DNA from: Sinonovacula constricta
Lineage: Eukaryota > Mollusca > Bivalvia > Cardiida > Solecurtidae
Direction: 5' to 3'
NCBI GenBank assembly: GCA_007844125.1
Contig: CM017561.1
Span: forward strand, 61,423,256 to 61,487,255
DNA: 64,000 bases
How positions within the stretch are numbered: position 1 is the stretch's first letter; every line of letters starts with the position of its first letter. The notes below the pieces were generated by a model. That model had not been told where the DNA came from and made no database searches. It was given only the letters and a program-made list of their open reading frames with translations. A program made the position numbers and the translations under genes. Positions 39,002 to 54,645 of this stretch are shown piece after piece.

Positions 39002-39045
39002 CCACTTTCCCATCGCTGGTTGCCGTTATAGCCCTCCTATAAATA

Positions 39046-40736
39046 CACAAGAAAAGCATTGATGCGAAGCATCAAAGGGCGACGCAACAATGAAAAATAA
39101 TATTTATTGGGAATATAGACATGACTGATTTAAATTATTAATTAAACATTAAAATCACTGGAATAATTGTATTCTGATATATAAGGCTACTTATATGTAC
39201 AACTTCAATCCAAAAAAGCGACAAACATGTCTTCATTAACAAGTATAACCGTCAGATGTACATTAGTGTTTAGAAATTTAAAAAGTAAAAATACCTCCTC
39301 TGCGTGGAAGTTACAAACAAAGAGTAAATACAAATAAATAAAAGAACATCATTTACTGAATTAGGACCCGTATGTTAAGAACGTGTCAATAGCGGAACTT
39401 CGTAAATAGCGGAACTTCCAAAATTTGAAACACCTTGCCCATTTTTGCTCGCCTATTCTCTAGCGAGAACGATAATGGCCGAGGAGATCCGGTCGCAAGT
39501 GCATTTTTATAGCTTCGCCAATAACTGATCAATGATCCTAATCAATAATACAAATAATTAACATTTGTTATTGATCAATATTTTTGTCTGTTTAAATGTT
39601 TTGTATGTTATATTTATTGTAAAAACATAGAAGAAAAAAGTTTGATTGTGACGGGATTCGATCTCTGGAGACCGTAAAGATCAGGACAAGTCCATAACCA
39701 CGATTGTAATGTGTGTTTGAATAAAATTGATATTTTTCATAATGTGTCACTACAGACCCTATCGATCTATTTTTTAGAAATAGAGAAGATAGTAAATTTT
39801 AAACGAATAACTAATAGTTTTCATAACATTTATAAACATATTAAGGATTACGGACTCTAAAATGCATGTTAGAAATTGGTAATCATCTGTACTATTTCTT
39901 GTTAAGCATTCTATGAGACATATAAAAATCTAGTTTAGACAACTTTTACCAGCTTAATCTTGAGATATGCGAATTTTAAGATTGTACCCCTTGTTTCGGA
40001 TATGACCTGAAAAATGACAACAACTGACGACACAAAATCCTCTATTATTTTGCCAAATGAATAAATAAATTAATTATTTGGATTTATTCCATAAGAAAAT
40101 AGGCAAAATGGATTTTTTATGAACAACATCCTAACAAGTCATTTTTTTCACTTTATTTTCAAATGTGTGATTTTCCAGCTAAAAATGTCTATAAAGATTT
40201 ATCCCAAGAAACCTATATATAAATTATCTACACTGTATAGGTGACAAAATATAAAAAAAAGAATAACTTTTACCACATAGTTATTTCACGACATACTGGT
40301 TTATGACTATGGTGTCAAATTTCAGGGGAGTTAATCTAACACTAATTTGTAGAAAATGTTAAGCTTTCTTCACAAACATAAACTTATGTCTTTTTTAAAA
40401 GTTAAATAATGAAATTATTTGAAAAATAGCTATAAACTTATTTCCTCTCAAATTTTAAATGCTAACAATAACAGGAGTAATGTCAGAGAATGTGACAAAT
40501 AGTCTCGGCTGCAGCTTTGATGCAGGATAATTAGATATAACTCCAAAAAGTCATAAAATCGAGAGTTCCTGTGCACTGCATGAATTAATTTACTGTGTAC
40601 TTTTTTTCTGAGAGATAAGCTAGGTTAGGCACTAAAGTGTTCTTTTAGTGTTTGTAATACGAGGTTGTCTTTCACTATTTTTCGATGTAAAGGTAGAATG
40701 CAGTCCATAGTCCATCTTCTCCATCATGTGCGTGTA
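39046..40736. other. AT-rich DNA without recognisable genes
   Basis: The segment near 39.34-39.45 kb (CATTTACTGAATTAGGACCC, AATAGCGGAACTTCC) resembles 42.28-42.37 kb, so the block 39.05-42.37 kb, including the broken Mutator-like gene, is flanked by related sequence on both sides next to satellite. I see no exon here. Confidence 0.5.
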
Positions 40737-40855
40737 TTATCCTGAGATGTTCCAGGTTCTAGGTTCCTTTGGCAGCACATACGTGGAAAACTCGCTACCA
40801 ATATCTACCTCTCTGGCAGCCATCTGTGTTATATGTGGATTTCTTCCATTACAAA
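40737..40855 (-). pseudogene. DEDDh-type 3'-5' exonuclease fragment
   Basis: Minus-strand stretch after a CTTTCAG acceptor-like site. It reads GRNPHITQMAAREVDIG and then SEFSTYVLPKEP, like the segment after the FDLETTG motif in DEDDh exonuclease domains (PML C-terminal and related animal proteins). It ends in TAA where the family usually continues, and no catalytic Asp-Glu exon is visible upstream. It could be one exon of the same decayed gene as 41105-42097. Confidence 0.55.
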
Positions 40856-41104
40856 CTGAAAGCATAAATAAAATTCATATCTTAAATAACACGCACAAAA
40901 AAATCATGATTGTCATCACAGTCTCACAAGTGGTCTTTATTTACAGATACTGGTAGAAAAATTATGAGAATAAACTCTTTTTTTACTGAACCATATTAAT
41001 CAACGCCCTACATTATATATTGAAGAGATGTTCAAAAGTGTTGTAAACAAAGCCAATAATCCATGTCTTTTATTTAAAAACTCAAAGTATGCTAACATAC
41101 TTAC

Positions 41105-42097
41105 TGAGATCTGATTTTCTAAATGGACTTCCCTGCCCGTCTCTCCATCGTTTTTTTTTTAGATTGGCGTTTTTAATAGTTGGAATGTTAAGTGTCGCTA
41201 ACCTGTGGTTTACTTTTTGTGTACCTCCTATACTGTCAATCATAGCTTTAAAAGAAACGAACTGATAAGCATGGTATCTGGGACTAACAATTCTGTTTTA
41301 TTTGTGTAAGAATACAGTAAAAAAAAGACTGGGTGGTGGATGTTGTACACCTCTAAAACAATAATTTATTGTTAAATTAATTAGCACAATAGTGTTTGGC
41401 TGGTCCAGAAGATTGTGAAAAAAAGTAAGAGGACGTACTCACCACTGAAGTCCAGTTGTATAAGTAAATTCAATGTATACATGTCAAAAAAAGTGTATGC
41501 CAATGCAAACATGTTTTTTTTTTTGTTATTACAAAAAAAATGAGAAAGATACTAACTCGTATATTGTTACGAAATGTTTTGGGTACGAGAAAAGGAGTTT
41601 TATTTCAATGGCAAGGTAACAAATAAATCAATAACTAACATAATCAATTGGATTGCAGATGCTCTATGCATCTGTTATGCAAATCAATTCTTACCTGTTC
41701 CAAGCTTTGTATTCACGGCAAAACTTCATCTGACCATCTTTCCATATGCCACAGTGTTCACATGTCCACAGTCGCTATTTAAACATTTAATATATAAACA
41801 ACCCTTCAATCATTTATTTAGTTCCCCAATGACACTATCTAAACACAGTGGAAGCGGCCTGAGTCTACATAAAGTACAAAATTGAAGTCCTTCAACCAAC
41901 ACGGAGAATTCGACCATTCTGCGTCCTATTTTCCAACTTTCATTCTCCTTGGGCGAACTTTCAATGTCCACATAATCACAAACACGGTCACTCACAAAGT
42001 AAGTATGATCTTGTTTTCCATTAATTTCCTTTTTGACAGTGCTTTTGGGACATGATTGCTAAAAACGACCGCGGCGATCACTTTTTTTCGACTCCAT
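41105..42097 (-). pseudogene. Decayed Mutator-like domain gene, two exons
   Basis: Minus strand. Exon 1 runs from an ATG at 42097 to a GTAAG donor at 41695; exon 2 is 41245-41105. Exon 1 has ESWKIGRRMVEFSVLVEGLQ, then CTLCRLRPLPLC and VIGELNK, and after a break CGHVNTVAYGK and VNTKLGT. Exon 2 joins in phase and gives MIDSIGGTQKVNHRLATLNI, then PTIKNANLKK. This order matches a family of animal transposon-derived proteins with a Mutator-like transposase domain, as I recall it. Damage: an in-frame TAG 13 codons after the start, a TAA after GELNK with frame changes beyond, and a frame change at an A-run in exon 2, after which ERRAGKSI appears in another frame. Confidence 0.65.
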
Positions 42098-42369
42098 TTT
42101 TGTAAACCGGATGTCGCGGTCACGTGGTATTTTGCTATGGTCACATGGTCGGTAACGTGGTGTTCAGAGGGTCTACGAAATTACACGGAAAAATACGAAT
42201 TTTTAGAGTCCGTAGACTTTTACACAAAGAACAACTTTACATATAACAATAATTCTGAATACTCGCTATAGTTATATATAAAAAGAACGTCATTTACCGA
42301 AATAGGACACGTACGTTGGGAATGTGTAAATCGCGAAACTTCCGGAATTCGGAAGGCCTTGTCCATATA

Positions 42370-44117
<1,748 letters not shown>

Positions 44118-44205
<88 letters not shown>
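44118..44205. repeat. (AT)n tract of about 88 bp
   Basis: A pure AT run between the right end of the hAT-like element and satellite array B. Confidence 0.97.
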
Positions 44206-45225
<1,020 letters not shown>

Positions 45226-45298
45226 CCAGGGGTGGAACCATAAAATTTTGGTGCGAGGTATCAATCAAGATCTATTCAACTTTATCGCAGTAAATACT

Positions 45299-45300
<2 letters not shown>

Positions 45301-45389
<89 letters not shown>
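45301..45389. repeat. (AT)n tract of about 89 bp
   Basis: A pure AT run just after the end of satellite array B. Confidence 0.97.
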
Positions 45390-45392
<3 letters not shown>

Positions 45393-46929
45393 ACCCTAAC
45401 TTCGACCTAAGCAGTCAACAGACAGCCGAGATAAGTACTCTATCACAGAGTTCATAAACTGTCGCTGGCCGTTTCAGGTGGACGGAGTTTTGGTAGTGGG
45501 AGGGTACTTACTCAACGGTTGTCAACCCTCGCCGGACACCATTTAGCATCGACCTTTCTTTAAAATGGAGTTAAAGCTGTCTTGTTAATAGCAGCCGTTA
45601 TTTGAGTATCGTGCCCCAACATGACCCTGACCTTTATACAGGAATGCATTACCTGTCCTAAGTGTTGATTTATACTATTTATATACAATCGGTAATGCTT
45701 GTAGAAGGAAATAAAATATGTTTTGTTGTGTTTGGACTGATGGTTGTCTACGACCAGGATCTAATTTCTGTTGGTATAATAGCCTACATACAGCAGAAAC
45801 CATGTTGGAAGGGGCGTAACTCCGTCAAGCTTCAATGCGAACTCCTCACACTGGGTTACGTTTCGTTGGGCTTCATCCACCACCACCGTCCTGAATAGCA
45901 AGTGACCATAGAATCAGGCGCGTATCTGGGCCGTTTTTGGAGTTACGCACAATCACAAGGGAATTAACCTTTGTAATGATACTTTTGAAAATATTTGGTT
46001 CGTTTTTAATGAATAACTTGTAAAATGCGGACATGCGAGGAACTTAACGCAAAATATGAACGACTAAAATTCTAACGTGCTTAAAGTTTATAAATTTTAA
46101 ACCTTTTCAACTTGATTGGTGTGATAATAAGATGTTTAAACATAGAAACTACGGAAATAAAATATATAATTCCTAACCCGGGTTAGGCATGGACTTTCTT
46201 AGTGTGTTTGGTACTTTTAGATTTTCGATTTTCCGAGAGGAGGTTACACACGTGCGTTAAGTGCGTAATGGGAGAAACGCGCCTGCATAGAATAGACTAG
46301 AACACGCTTTTGAACGCCGATATAGATATGTGTCAATTTTAAAAATATTCTACGCGATTTACATGTTATCAAATAAAAACAACTTATTTTTAAATTTAAA
46401 CTTTAACCAGACTTCACTGTTAAAGGCGGTGTAAGACCGTTTACCTATTTTTAGTACATGTAACAACACCTTACCCCAGTGCTGGGCAATTTGTGCATAA
46501 TTTCTTCATAAACATATACTTTAGTGTAAGGAAAGGCTGCTAATGACATAACCTCAATTGTCAGACAGTACAAGTCGTAAAGAATATTGCTTCAAATGTC
46601 CATCATTTCCGAATATATAAATAAGCACAATTGGGATTTCAGCTAAAAATACATATTGACGTCTGAGCTGATTACCCGGATGATAATGCTACATGATCGC
46701 TGAAGTAAGTGATTACGTGGTTTACTATGTTTAAAAATAGCTAACTGTGCAGCGTGGCTCCTATAGAAAGTATATATATATAAAAAAAATAATTAAAGAC
46801 CAGTGGGGTGATAGGCTTTATTTTTCGCAATGACGAAGGGCACTAAAACATTATTTCACAAGATTTTTTCTGGTAACAATAATTTGTTTGGTTGCATGAC
46901 AGAAGAAAATACTGTCAGATACCGCCTTT

Positions 46930-47160
46930 AACCATAGTAGAACCATTTCACACCAGTTGATTTACGCCAACTAGAAAGAGACAAACTAATATATTGTGAG
47001 ACGTTTTAACTATAACTTAAAGTGCTCTAACAAACTGTAGTTGAACCGTTTCACACCATTTGATTTAGGTCAAACAAGTTAGTGACATACTAATTTATAA
47101 TGAGGCATTTAAACAAGTACTTAAAGTGCTCTAACAAACCATAGTTGAGCCGTTTCACAC
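46930..47160. repeat. Tandem repeat of about 105 bp, two units and a third start
   Basis: GTAGAACCATTTCACACC, GTAGTTGAACCGTTTCACACC minus its end, and ATAGTTGAGCCGTTTCACACC minus its end are spaced about 103 bases apart. AAAGTGCTCTAACAAAC precedes the second and third. Confidence 0.75.
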
Positions 47161-47440
47161 CAAAGCATTGTATATCGGTGCTCTATCGGACCAATATAGT
47201 TTTGTACATGGGGCCAACATCGGATTTCAATATCGGGCCGACATCGATTTTGCAAAGTATATGCCATATCGATCCAATATCGTTTTTTACCATTGAGCCG
47301 ATATTGGACCGATATAAGACTGATGTCGATTTGCCTAAGTCGGGTGGATATCTGGTCGGTATATGCGTACCTTCAAAAGACCTTCAAAAAGAAAAAAATA
47401 GCCATGTGGAAATTAATTCGATCGATGGTGTGAAACTTTG
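47145..47440. repeat. Possible small inverted-repeat element rich in ATCGGxCCGATAT
   Basis: Begins GTTTCACACCAAAG and ends with the inverse ATGGTGTGAAACTTTGG. Inside are many near-palindromic ATCGG/CCGAT motifs in both orientations. A related motif (GATATCGGTCCAATAT) lies at 48608. It could be a foldback element; the long ORF through it is low-complexity and unlikely to be a gene. Confidence 0.45.
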
Positions 47441-50400
47441 GCAATGGCAGCAAGCATGATTATAACACAAATTTACTAACATCTTTGTCCTGATAATCAA
47501 TTTTACACACACCTAATAATAACAGGAACAAAGATGCAATTAAACAATAAAAAACGCAAATATGAATATTAAATTTTAATTAAAGGGGCGAAAGTGGTCT
47601 AGCATGAGCATAATTGATGCAATATATCAAAAAAAAAAATCACGTTATAAGTTTAAATGAAAAAATGCATGATGAGCACCTGTAACATAGTGGTAGATTG
47701 GGAAATTAAACTACTCTGTATACAGGAATGTATCCTATTTAATTTATCAGTAAACAACAAGTTAAAATGTAACTAAAATTAAAGTAAACTAAACAAAAGA
47801 ATGCAAGTATACGACTTAATCAACTTAATAAAATTGAACCTAACATACCATGTCAAAATAATATTCAAAGTGCAGTCGCCACACAACAGCATAACATCAG
47901 TTGGCAAATTGCTATAAATCAATGAGGCGTTATTATAGAAACATAATTAGAATGTACACAGAAGAAATACAACACAAATTACACTTGGCACAATATAACA
48001 CATGGCAGGTATTTTGCCATGTTATATCAAAACCCAATATTTGACTATGTAAAAGGTTGGACCTGGACTGGCATGTTTCTGTGTATGTACTTTTTTGGAA
48101 GAATCACACAGTTTAATTAACACCATGGATTTATCAATCACATCACTAGATCTAAGATGATGAACATCTGCAACATTTGGTTATTCCGGAACTGCTCCTT
48201 CTTTTGGATTAGGACTGTCTTGATTCGTAGATTTTCTCCGCATTCGGAAATCATGAAAATATGATGTGTAACTTTAAATTCCACATTTGGATCTTATGAA
48301 AGAAAAGAAAAAATGATAGAATAAAAATAAATATAAATGGACAGAAAAGAAAGAAAGATGGAAAAAGGAAAATAAAAAGCAAAAAAGCATATATATATAT
48401 ATATATATATATACGAATCGCAATTGCACCATTGATTGTCAAAATATATTATACGATTCGCAACTGGGCTAAAGGTCGAAAAAATATATATACCATATGA
48501 TTATATTTAAATATAGATATATTACACGGCTGCCTTAATGTTGGTGTATATACAATTACGGATAACGTCTGTATATTGTGCCATTGTAGTAAACTGATAT
48601 CAGTTTACCGATATCGGTCCAATATACATACGCTTGCTGGATAAATACGTTGGGAAAGGTGTTACTCTAGTAACTGTTTATATTATCGGATCATAAGTTG
48701 TTTCTTTATTGAGCCAAATAATTCATTCATTTATGCGGTTTTAATAAATTCAGCAATACTTTTATAGCAAATCTATAATTTCTTGACCTAAATTCGTGTG
48801 CACTATTTTCTCCACTGAACAGACAGGTAAATGGGACTGTTACACATACTTATTAAGTAACGTACTTAGAAAAGTGTTAGACGTTATGTAAGCCATAATG
48901 CGATTTTTGTTTGATTAATTCAACCGTAATTTATCGTAATTAATTAGTTTGTTTGGAACCTATACTTTAATTGGTTTAAAAAGCTGTACCCAGTAAGCGT
49001 TAATCAAAAGACAGTCTGTACGGACGACATTTATGCGATCTTATATTTGGTTCTCATTATCAATTAGGTGCCACAATAAACATCTTTTTAATTAAAGTAT
49101 TGCAGCTTCTAATTTTTATTTGTGTCAGCTTTAAAAATGATGACAATCAGCATTTATATAATACATTTTGGCTCTTTAATGCAAATAAAAATAACAAATA
49201 CATTAAATCACAAAGGAACACATTTGAAAGGGAATTGATATAATGCTATTATATAATATAATTATTACAATGAACGTAAACGGCAAAATACAAAATATAC
49301 ATACTAATACACTAAACACATATAATTCTATACACACATACTTATAAATACAATATGCACACATAAGTCCAATACAACCATAACATAGAATCTATAAATA
49401 CCATCAATACAATGTATCTATATGAATGCAATGTACACGTTTAAATACAATATATAGTTCCATATCAATATAATATATACGTATGAACATATACATAAAG
49501 ATGAATACTATATATCAATATATGTTTCAATTTAAAACTGCCACAGGCCTACAAGTTGTTCTGACCGAATATTACCCTTACAGAGATTATTTCCGGAATG
49601 ACTTGTTTTTACTATTACACGACAGAGGTTATTTTATGTTTTATAGGCCTAAGCTCCTTTAAAATATATAGAGAAACAAAACAAGTATAAGCTTATCAAG
49701 TTGACGCTAGCTAACCTTTCTAGTATATGAAAATAAATAACACATGACTGTCAGGGTGATCGTTTATATTGTCAATACACTAACTAGAATGTTACCATAG
49801 GCTGTGTCTCGCGTAATATTCTAGTTCTCGGGTTGATAATATCCTCTGTCACCTCCTCATCCACGTGTTACTTGTACACCATGAATATCACAAACCCAAT
49901 CCTCGAAAAGAGTTGCGTTTTTAAACCTCGGCTTAGGCATAGGTCAATTCTTAATCCATTCTTAAAGGGTTTATACTATATACTGCTTAAATAAACAATT
50001 ATGTGTTTATGCATACTGTATGTTTTGTTTGTTTTGTCGATAGAAAGTTTCTTTAAATGCACCTGATCCAGGACAGAAGTTGTCAAACATGTATAGAAAT
50101 TACTGGAAACTCACGGAAATTTAGCGGTAATCTTAAAGAAACACCGTGACATCACACGCGGGATATTTTGAGCAAAATAAGTATGACAAGTAAGGATTAT
50201 CAGAAAACTTGTAATGACAGTTTTATCAATAGTGGCAAAATATTTAAGGAAAATCCATAAATACATGATAGAATTAAACGGAAAAAGGACAAGTCGAATG
50301 TGAATCTATATATAAATCTATTTCCTGCAATGACGTCATGAGCAGTTGTTTGGCCGAAAATACCGAAGTTTCTAGATACATTTATTGTACGCAACATAGC

Positions 50401-51654
50401 AAAGCAGCAAGTTATTGAACCAAACTTAAAAAGGAAATCCAAAGAAAGATAAAGACAACGTGTTTCTGTTATTTGTATTAAACTCATATAAACTTTATAG
50501 TAAAACCATTAAACTGCCAATATACAGACCCTTTAACAACTCATGTATTAAATGTATAAAATGCAGTCTAAACAATTAAGATACGTGTCAGCTACCACTA
50601 TCGTTATGTAGTTTATACGATTATACGATGTCTTGTATTTGTGACCTCAGTAAGATATTTGAGATAGGTATTCATTTTTTCTTTTGAATTGCCAGTCGAC
50701 AATAAGTTTATATCTCCAATATATCTACATACATATATACAATACTAATACATAGTTGCACTATGCATATAAGAACATATCGCATTTGTTTATACATAAA
50801 CAAAATATTTTTTTCGCCATAATGTTATAAAGTATATCAAATTATGAACTTTTATATTCACTTTCGTTTATGTTGGCGAATGAAGTTTTGTTCTGTTCTG
50901 TTTGTACGATCTGTGTAACAAAATCGGCACGTCTCGGCATGATCCAGAGCTTTTCGAAAAAGCGGTGGAAAGTGCTGAAGTGTTTAGAATGAAAATATGT
51001 CACATTTAATCTTACTAATTCATGGAAAGTACGTTTAAGGAAGATAAATGGGTAATGTGTAGGACGTAATTAGCATTTGTTTTCATTTTCTGTGTTTGTT
51101 TGTAACCTTTTGGTGTCGACCGCATTCCATTACATCAACAGTTATACCATGTTGATCTGAAATGCATGTACAACTTGGCAAGAACGTCAAGGTGAGCGTT
51201 CAGCAGTTCAAGTTATGAATGTTAATATCATCTTAATAACTAGGGTTGATGTTAACATACATTATAGGTCGAATACTTATGTTTAATCCTATTTCCTTAC
51301 TTTATATGTCCCTATTTTTCTACCAGAGGTCCACATGTCGCGAGCGAACACACGACTTTATAAACTAATCTCTGTTTTATGCCTCACGTCGTTACGTGAA
51401 TTAATTAATCCTCTATAACCATAAAAACGATGACGGATTACTATTGTATGGCCCCAATTAAAACGTGGCGGTGACCTTCGTCAAATATTTCCACAGCTTC
51501 TGTAACTTTCTCTCACAGAGCATCACTCCGGATCGGTTCTCGAGCGAGTAAGCACGTTCCCGAGTCTAGTTTGAGTTGGTATACGAACTCATCACCGGTA
51601 TTTTGATAAACACCTAGACAGGGTCCTATTTCAAAAGGATCGTACCAGCCAGCC

Positions 51655-52407
51655 ATGGCTAATATAGTCAAACCCTTCGGGGTGCTGTTGATGATGCTAG
51701 CGACAGGTGAGTTCGGATTTGCTTATATAACTAAACTTTCTCTTCTTAAAAATGTTGATATCGCAAATGCGTATGAATTTATTAATTGCAAGTTTTCTTG
51801 CTAGTTTTTGGTAGGCCGGAGATAAATTATACTATGAAAACCTATTAAACTATTAAGGTTTTGTTAAAATGTGTAATCAGTTAAACATTCTGACTCGTTT
51901 CTGAAGGACAACAAAACATATTCTGTCAATATCTTCAAGTTATTTTTCGTCACATCGGTGAGATCTTAAAGTCAACGTAGTTACATTGAACAAGTTATTT
52001 ATGCCAAGCAAATTTATTCGGCCGAAAATAATGAATACTTTTTTTTTAATTTATTATAATTGTTTTATGTTGTTTTTCAGCGTCTGCAATGGCTGTCATG
52101 GACTTATCAAGTAAGTGACGTAGTTATAACCATAGTAACAGTTAAAATCAGTATTTGTCTGATGTTGATGTTTACAAAGTGTCTTAAAACTTATTTGACG
52201 ACTTAAGATTTTGTCAAAAAGATTGCACCGTTTGCAAACTTGTGTATTTCACAACAACTATGCGCCAGTGATTTTATAAATGGATGCATAAATGAAGATA
52301 TAATAAAATACAGTAATAAATTATATTTAGTTTTTACTTTCTGCCAATTTCTGAAACTATATTAATATGCATACTCCTTTTTCTTTCAGTGCATGCGAAC
52401 CTGGAAA
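51655..52407 (+). CDS. Signal-peptide and linker exons of the galaxin/VWA gene
   Basis: Exons 51655-51706, 52081-52110 and 52390-52407 are 52, 30 and 18 bases long and all end in phase 1. They give MANIVKPFGVLLMMLATASA followed by MAVMDLS: a hydrophobic core and an ASAMA cleavage site, so processing after residue 22 is likely. The microexons are inferred from splice sites and phase, and need RNA support. Confidence 0.72.
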
Positions 52408-52605
52408 GTAAGTTTGTTTTTATATTTTATCCTTAGTATACAATATGTATACCTAGCAATATTGTGTATATTTTAAATTTTATTTTTCAAGTTTTAGCTT
52501 AGTATTTTACTTAAACGTTATTAAACTATGAATGGTCTTAAGGCATTGATACTATTTTTTATATAAAACAACAACAACCACCATAGATCTAATTGTAAAT
52601 ACACA

Positions 52606-52656
<51 letters not shown>

Positions 52657-54587
52657 CGTGCGTGTGTGTGTGTGTGTGTGTGTGTAGTGTAGTTTATTGT
52701 GTGACATTTAAACACATAAACATTGATTAAATATTTGTTAACCGAATATGTATATGTAAGTCATAAATATAAGGATTATTTAATGTTATGGACAAGTTAA
52801 ACAATGTCAATTATAAAAAAAAAATCATGTCTTTCTCACGACTAGATTGTGGACAGAACCGCACCTCGGAAGTTTGCTGCTCGGGACAACGTTTCCCCCG
52901 GACCGGAAACGCTACGTGTTGCTGTGCCGACAAGGGAACATTTGATCCGAAGGACAAGGTGTGCTGTAACGGCAACATAGTCGAGCGACCCGACAGATTG
53001 AAGGGCCTCGACTGTTGTAGTAAGTTGTTGATTGCCATTTCCATTATATTGATCGTAGATGTAAACGCCTTAGAATATAAACAGGTGTCAGACACATTGA
53101 TACCGTGGATTAAAAGTAATAGATAAAGAAGAAAGTTTGAAAGTTTATTTAAATCAGCCAGAAGGTCGTTCGACCCATAATATATGATAGATGTGGAAAT
53201 AATAATGCAGAAATCTATACATGCGCTGCATATTCGCTGCATATTTAAAAGGTAAATCTACAAATTGTCAACAAAAAACGAAGCCAATATTCTGACACAA
53301 ATATGCATACAAGAAATATCCCGGTTGTGCGACAACCAAGGCGCTGCAGGGAACATGCGTTTACAGTAAAACATGATTGTGTTAGGAATCAGACTATCTG
53401 ATACTTTGCTTTCGCCCTTGTTGTCTGTTTCGTCTGCATGTGCCTTTTTATTTCATCAAAATCGTCCTTGCAAAAATGCTTCATGAATACTAACGGAAAG
53501 TATGTGTCACTTTAACACGACTTATATGGTATCTTTAATGTTAACTATGCCTTCTCGGAGTTTGGTATATGTTGCAATACTCATAGGACTTTGTCATATA
53601 TTCTTATTCGTGATCACAACAATGTTACCTGTGCAGTGTGGCGGTCGTAAAAAAATCTCCCCGTGCATGTAATCTATGTTGTCATTAAATTGATCATATA
53701 AGGATTGTTACGTGTATTTCCTTTGATGGACATTGAACTTTGGTTCTTCAATTTCATCTTCACATGAACCGGATGCTACAACCATTTATTCGTCTCTGGT
53801 CATGTTTGTTCATGGTTCAGAAAGTTAATTTATTTTTTTGTGGTCAACCATTTTTGTGTTGTTTTTCAAATCGAAATAATACCATATTCCTTTTCTGAAC
53901 ACTATGTGGACATTATTTTTCGATGACGTCAATACTTTCATCATAACGTATAGAAAATATCATCGCATGGACATTTTGTTTTCAAATAGATCGTTTTTTT
54001 TTTCGTTGCTTGCATTTGAGAAACTCGTCAGGAAGTGCGAGGTTAGAGCTCTGTAAAACCGGTTTAAGCACCCCAGTCGGTCCATATTGCCGACTGACCG
54101 TTCCAAGGCGGTAACTGTCGGGTTTGCTCTTTTCCTTAAATGACTCATCACAAATTTGTTCTTACTTTTCGCTTGGCTTACCTTTGTTCTGTGCCTTTCC
54201 GGAGTTTGGTATATGTTGCAATACTCATAGGACTTTGTCATATATTATTATTTTTATAATTATTCAAAGTGTAATTGTAATATTAATTGGTGAGAATCGT
54301 CGTATATGAAAGTAGATGTAAATTTTACATTTTCATTGTGTGTGTTTTTCGTAAATATCGACCAGAAAGCTTTAAAAAGTATTTTACTAATTCTGAACAT
54401 ATCTGAAATCAAAAATGATTTTAATGAAATATGTGTTCCTTTGCAAAGGATCGATCTGTCAACATGTCAAGTTCCTGTGTATAAATCTTTATTTTTTTTT
54501 TAAATTTTCATCTTTTATTTCCATAACAAAGCAAGGTTGAAGTTAAGAATAAAAAGCGAAATTCAACCATAAAAATTGACGATGATA

Positions 54588-54645
<58 letters not shown>

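Larger units (their letters stand above)
36945..39045. repeat. 60-bp satellite array A, interrupted by mariner
   Basis: About 13 units of roughly 60-62 bp. Each has GACCACCTACCCTCGTTGGT, then TGCCGTTATAGCCCTCCTAT and a TATAATACATAATAGATATAT end. The AT-rich unit end has expanded into long pure (AT)n at 38610-38698 and 38911-38999. A mariner has landed in one unit at 37047-38228. The same satellite is at 42.37 kb (one unit) and 44.2-45.2 kb. Confidence 0.92.
45390..51400. other. Intergenic DNA with no recognised gene
   Basis: Contains the short repeats listed at 46.93-47.45 kb and an (AT)11 at 48391-48412. ORFs here are short and unlike any family I know. The 50.2-50.5 kb minus-strand ORF of 95 codons has no recognisable motif. 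Confidence 0.5.

Noticed and set aside
41574..41885. Plus-strand ORF of 103 codons
   Set aside because: It lies antisense to the recognisable Mutator-like exon and has no motif of its own.
50200..50487. Minus-strand 95-codon ORF
   Set aside because: No family resemblance, no splice or repeat context; chance is likely in AT-rich DNA.
51358..51430. TATA-like motifs as the promoter of the galaxin/VWA gene
   Set aside because: Motifs such as CTATAACCATAAAAA are common by chance here and no start site can be placed.
53960..54241. Minus-strand 93-codon ORF as a gene
   Set aside because: It falls inside a dispersed repeat with copies elsewhere and has no recognisable domain; kept only as a repeat observation.
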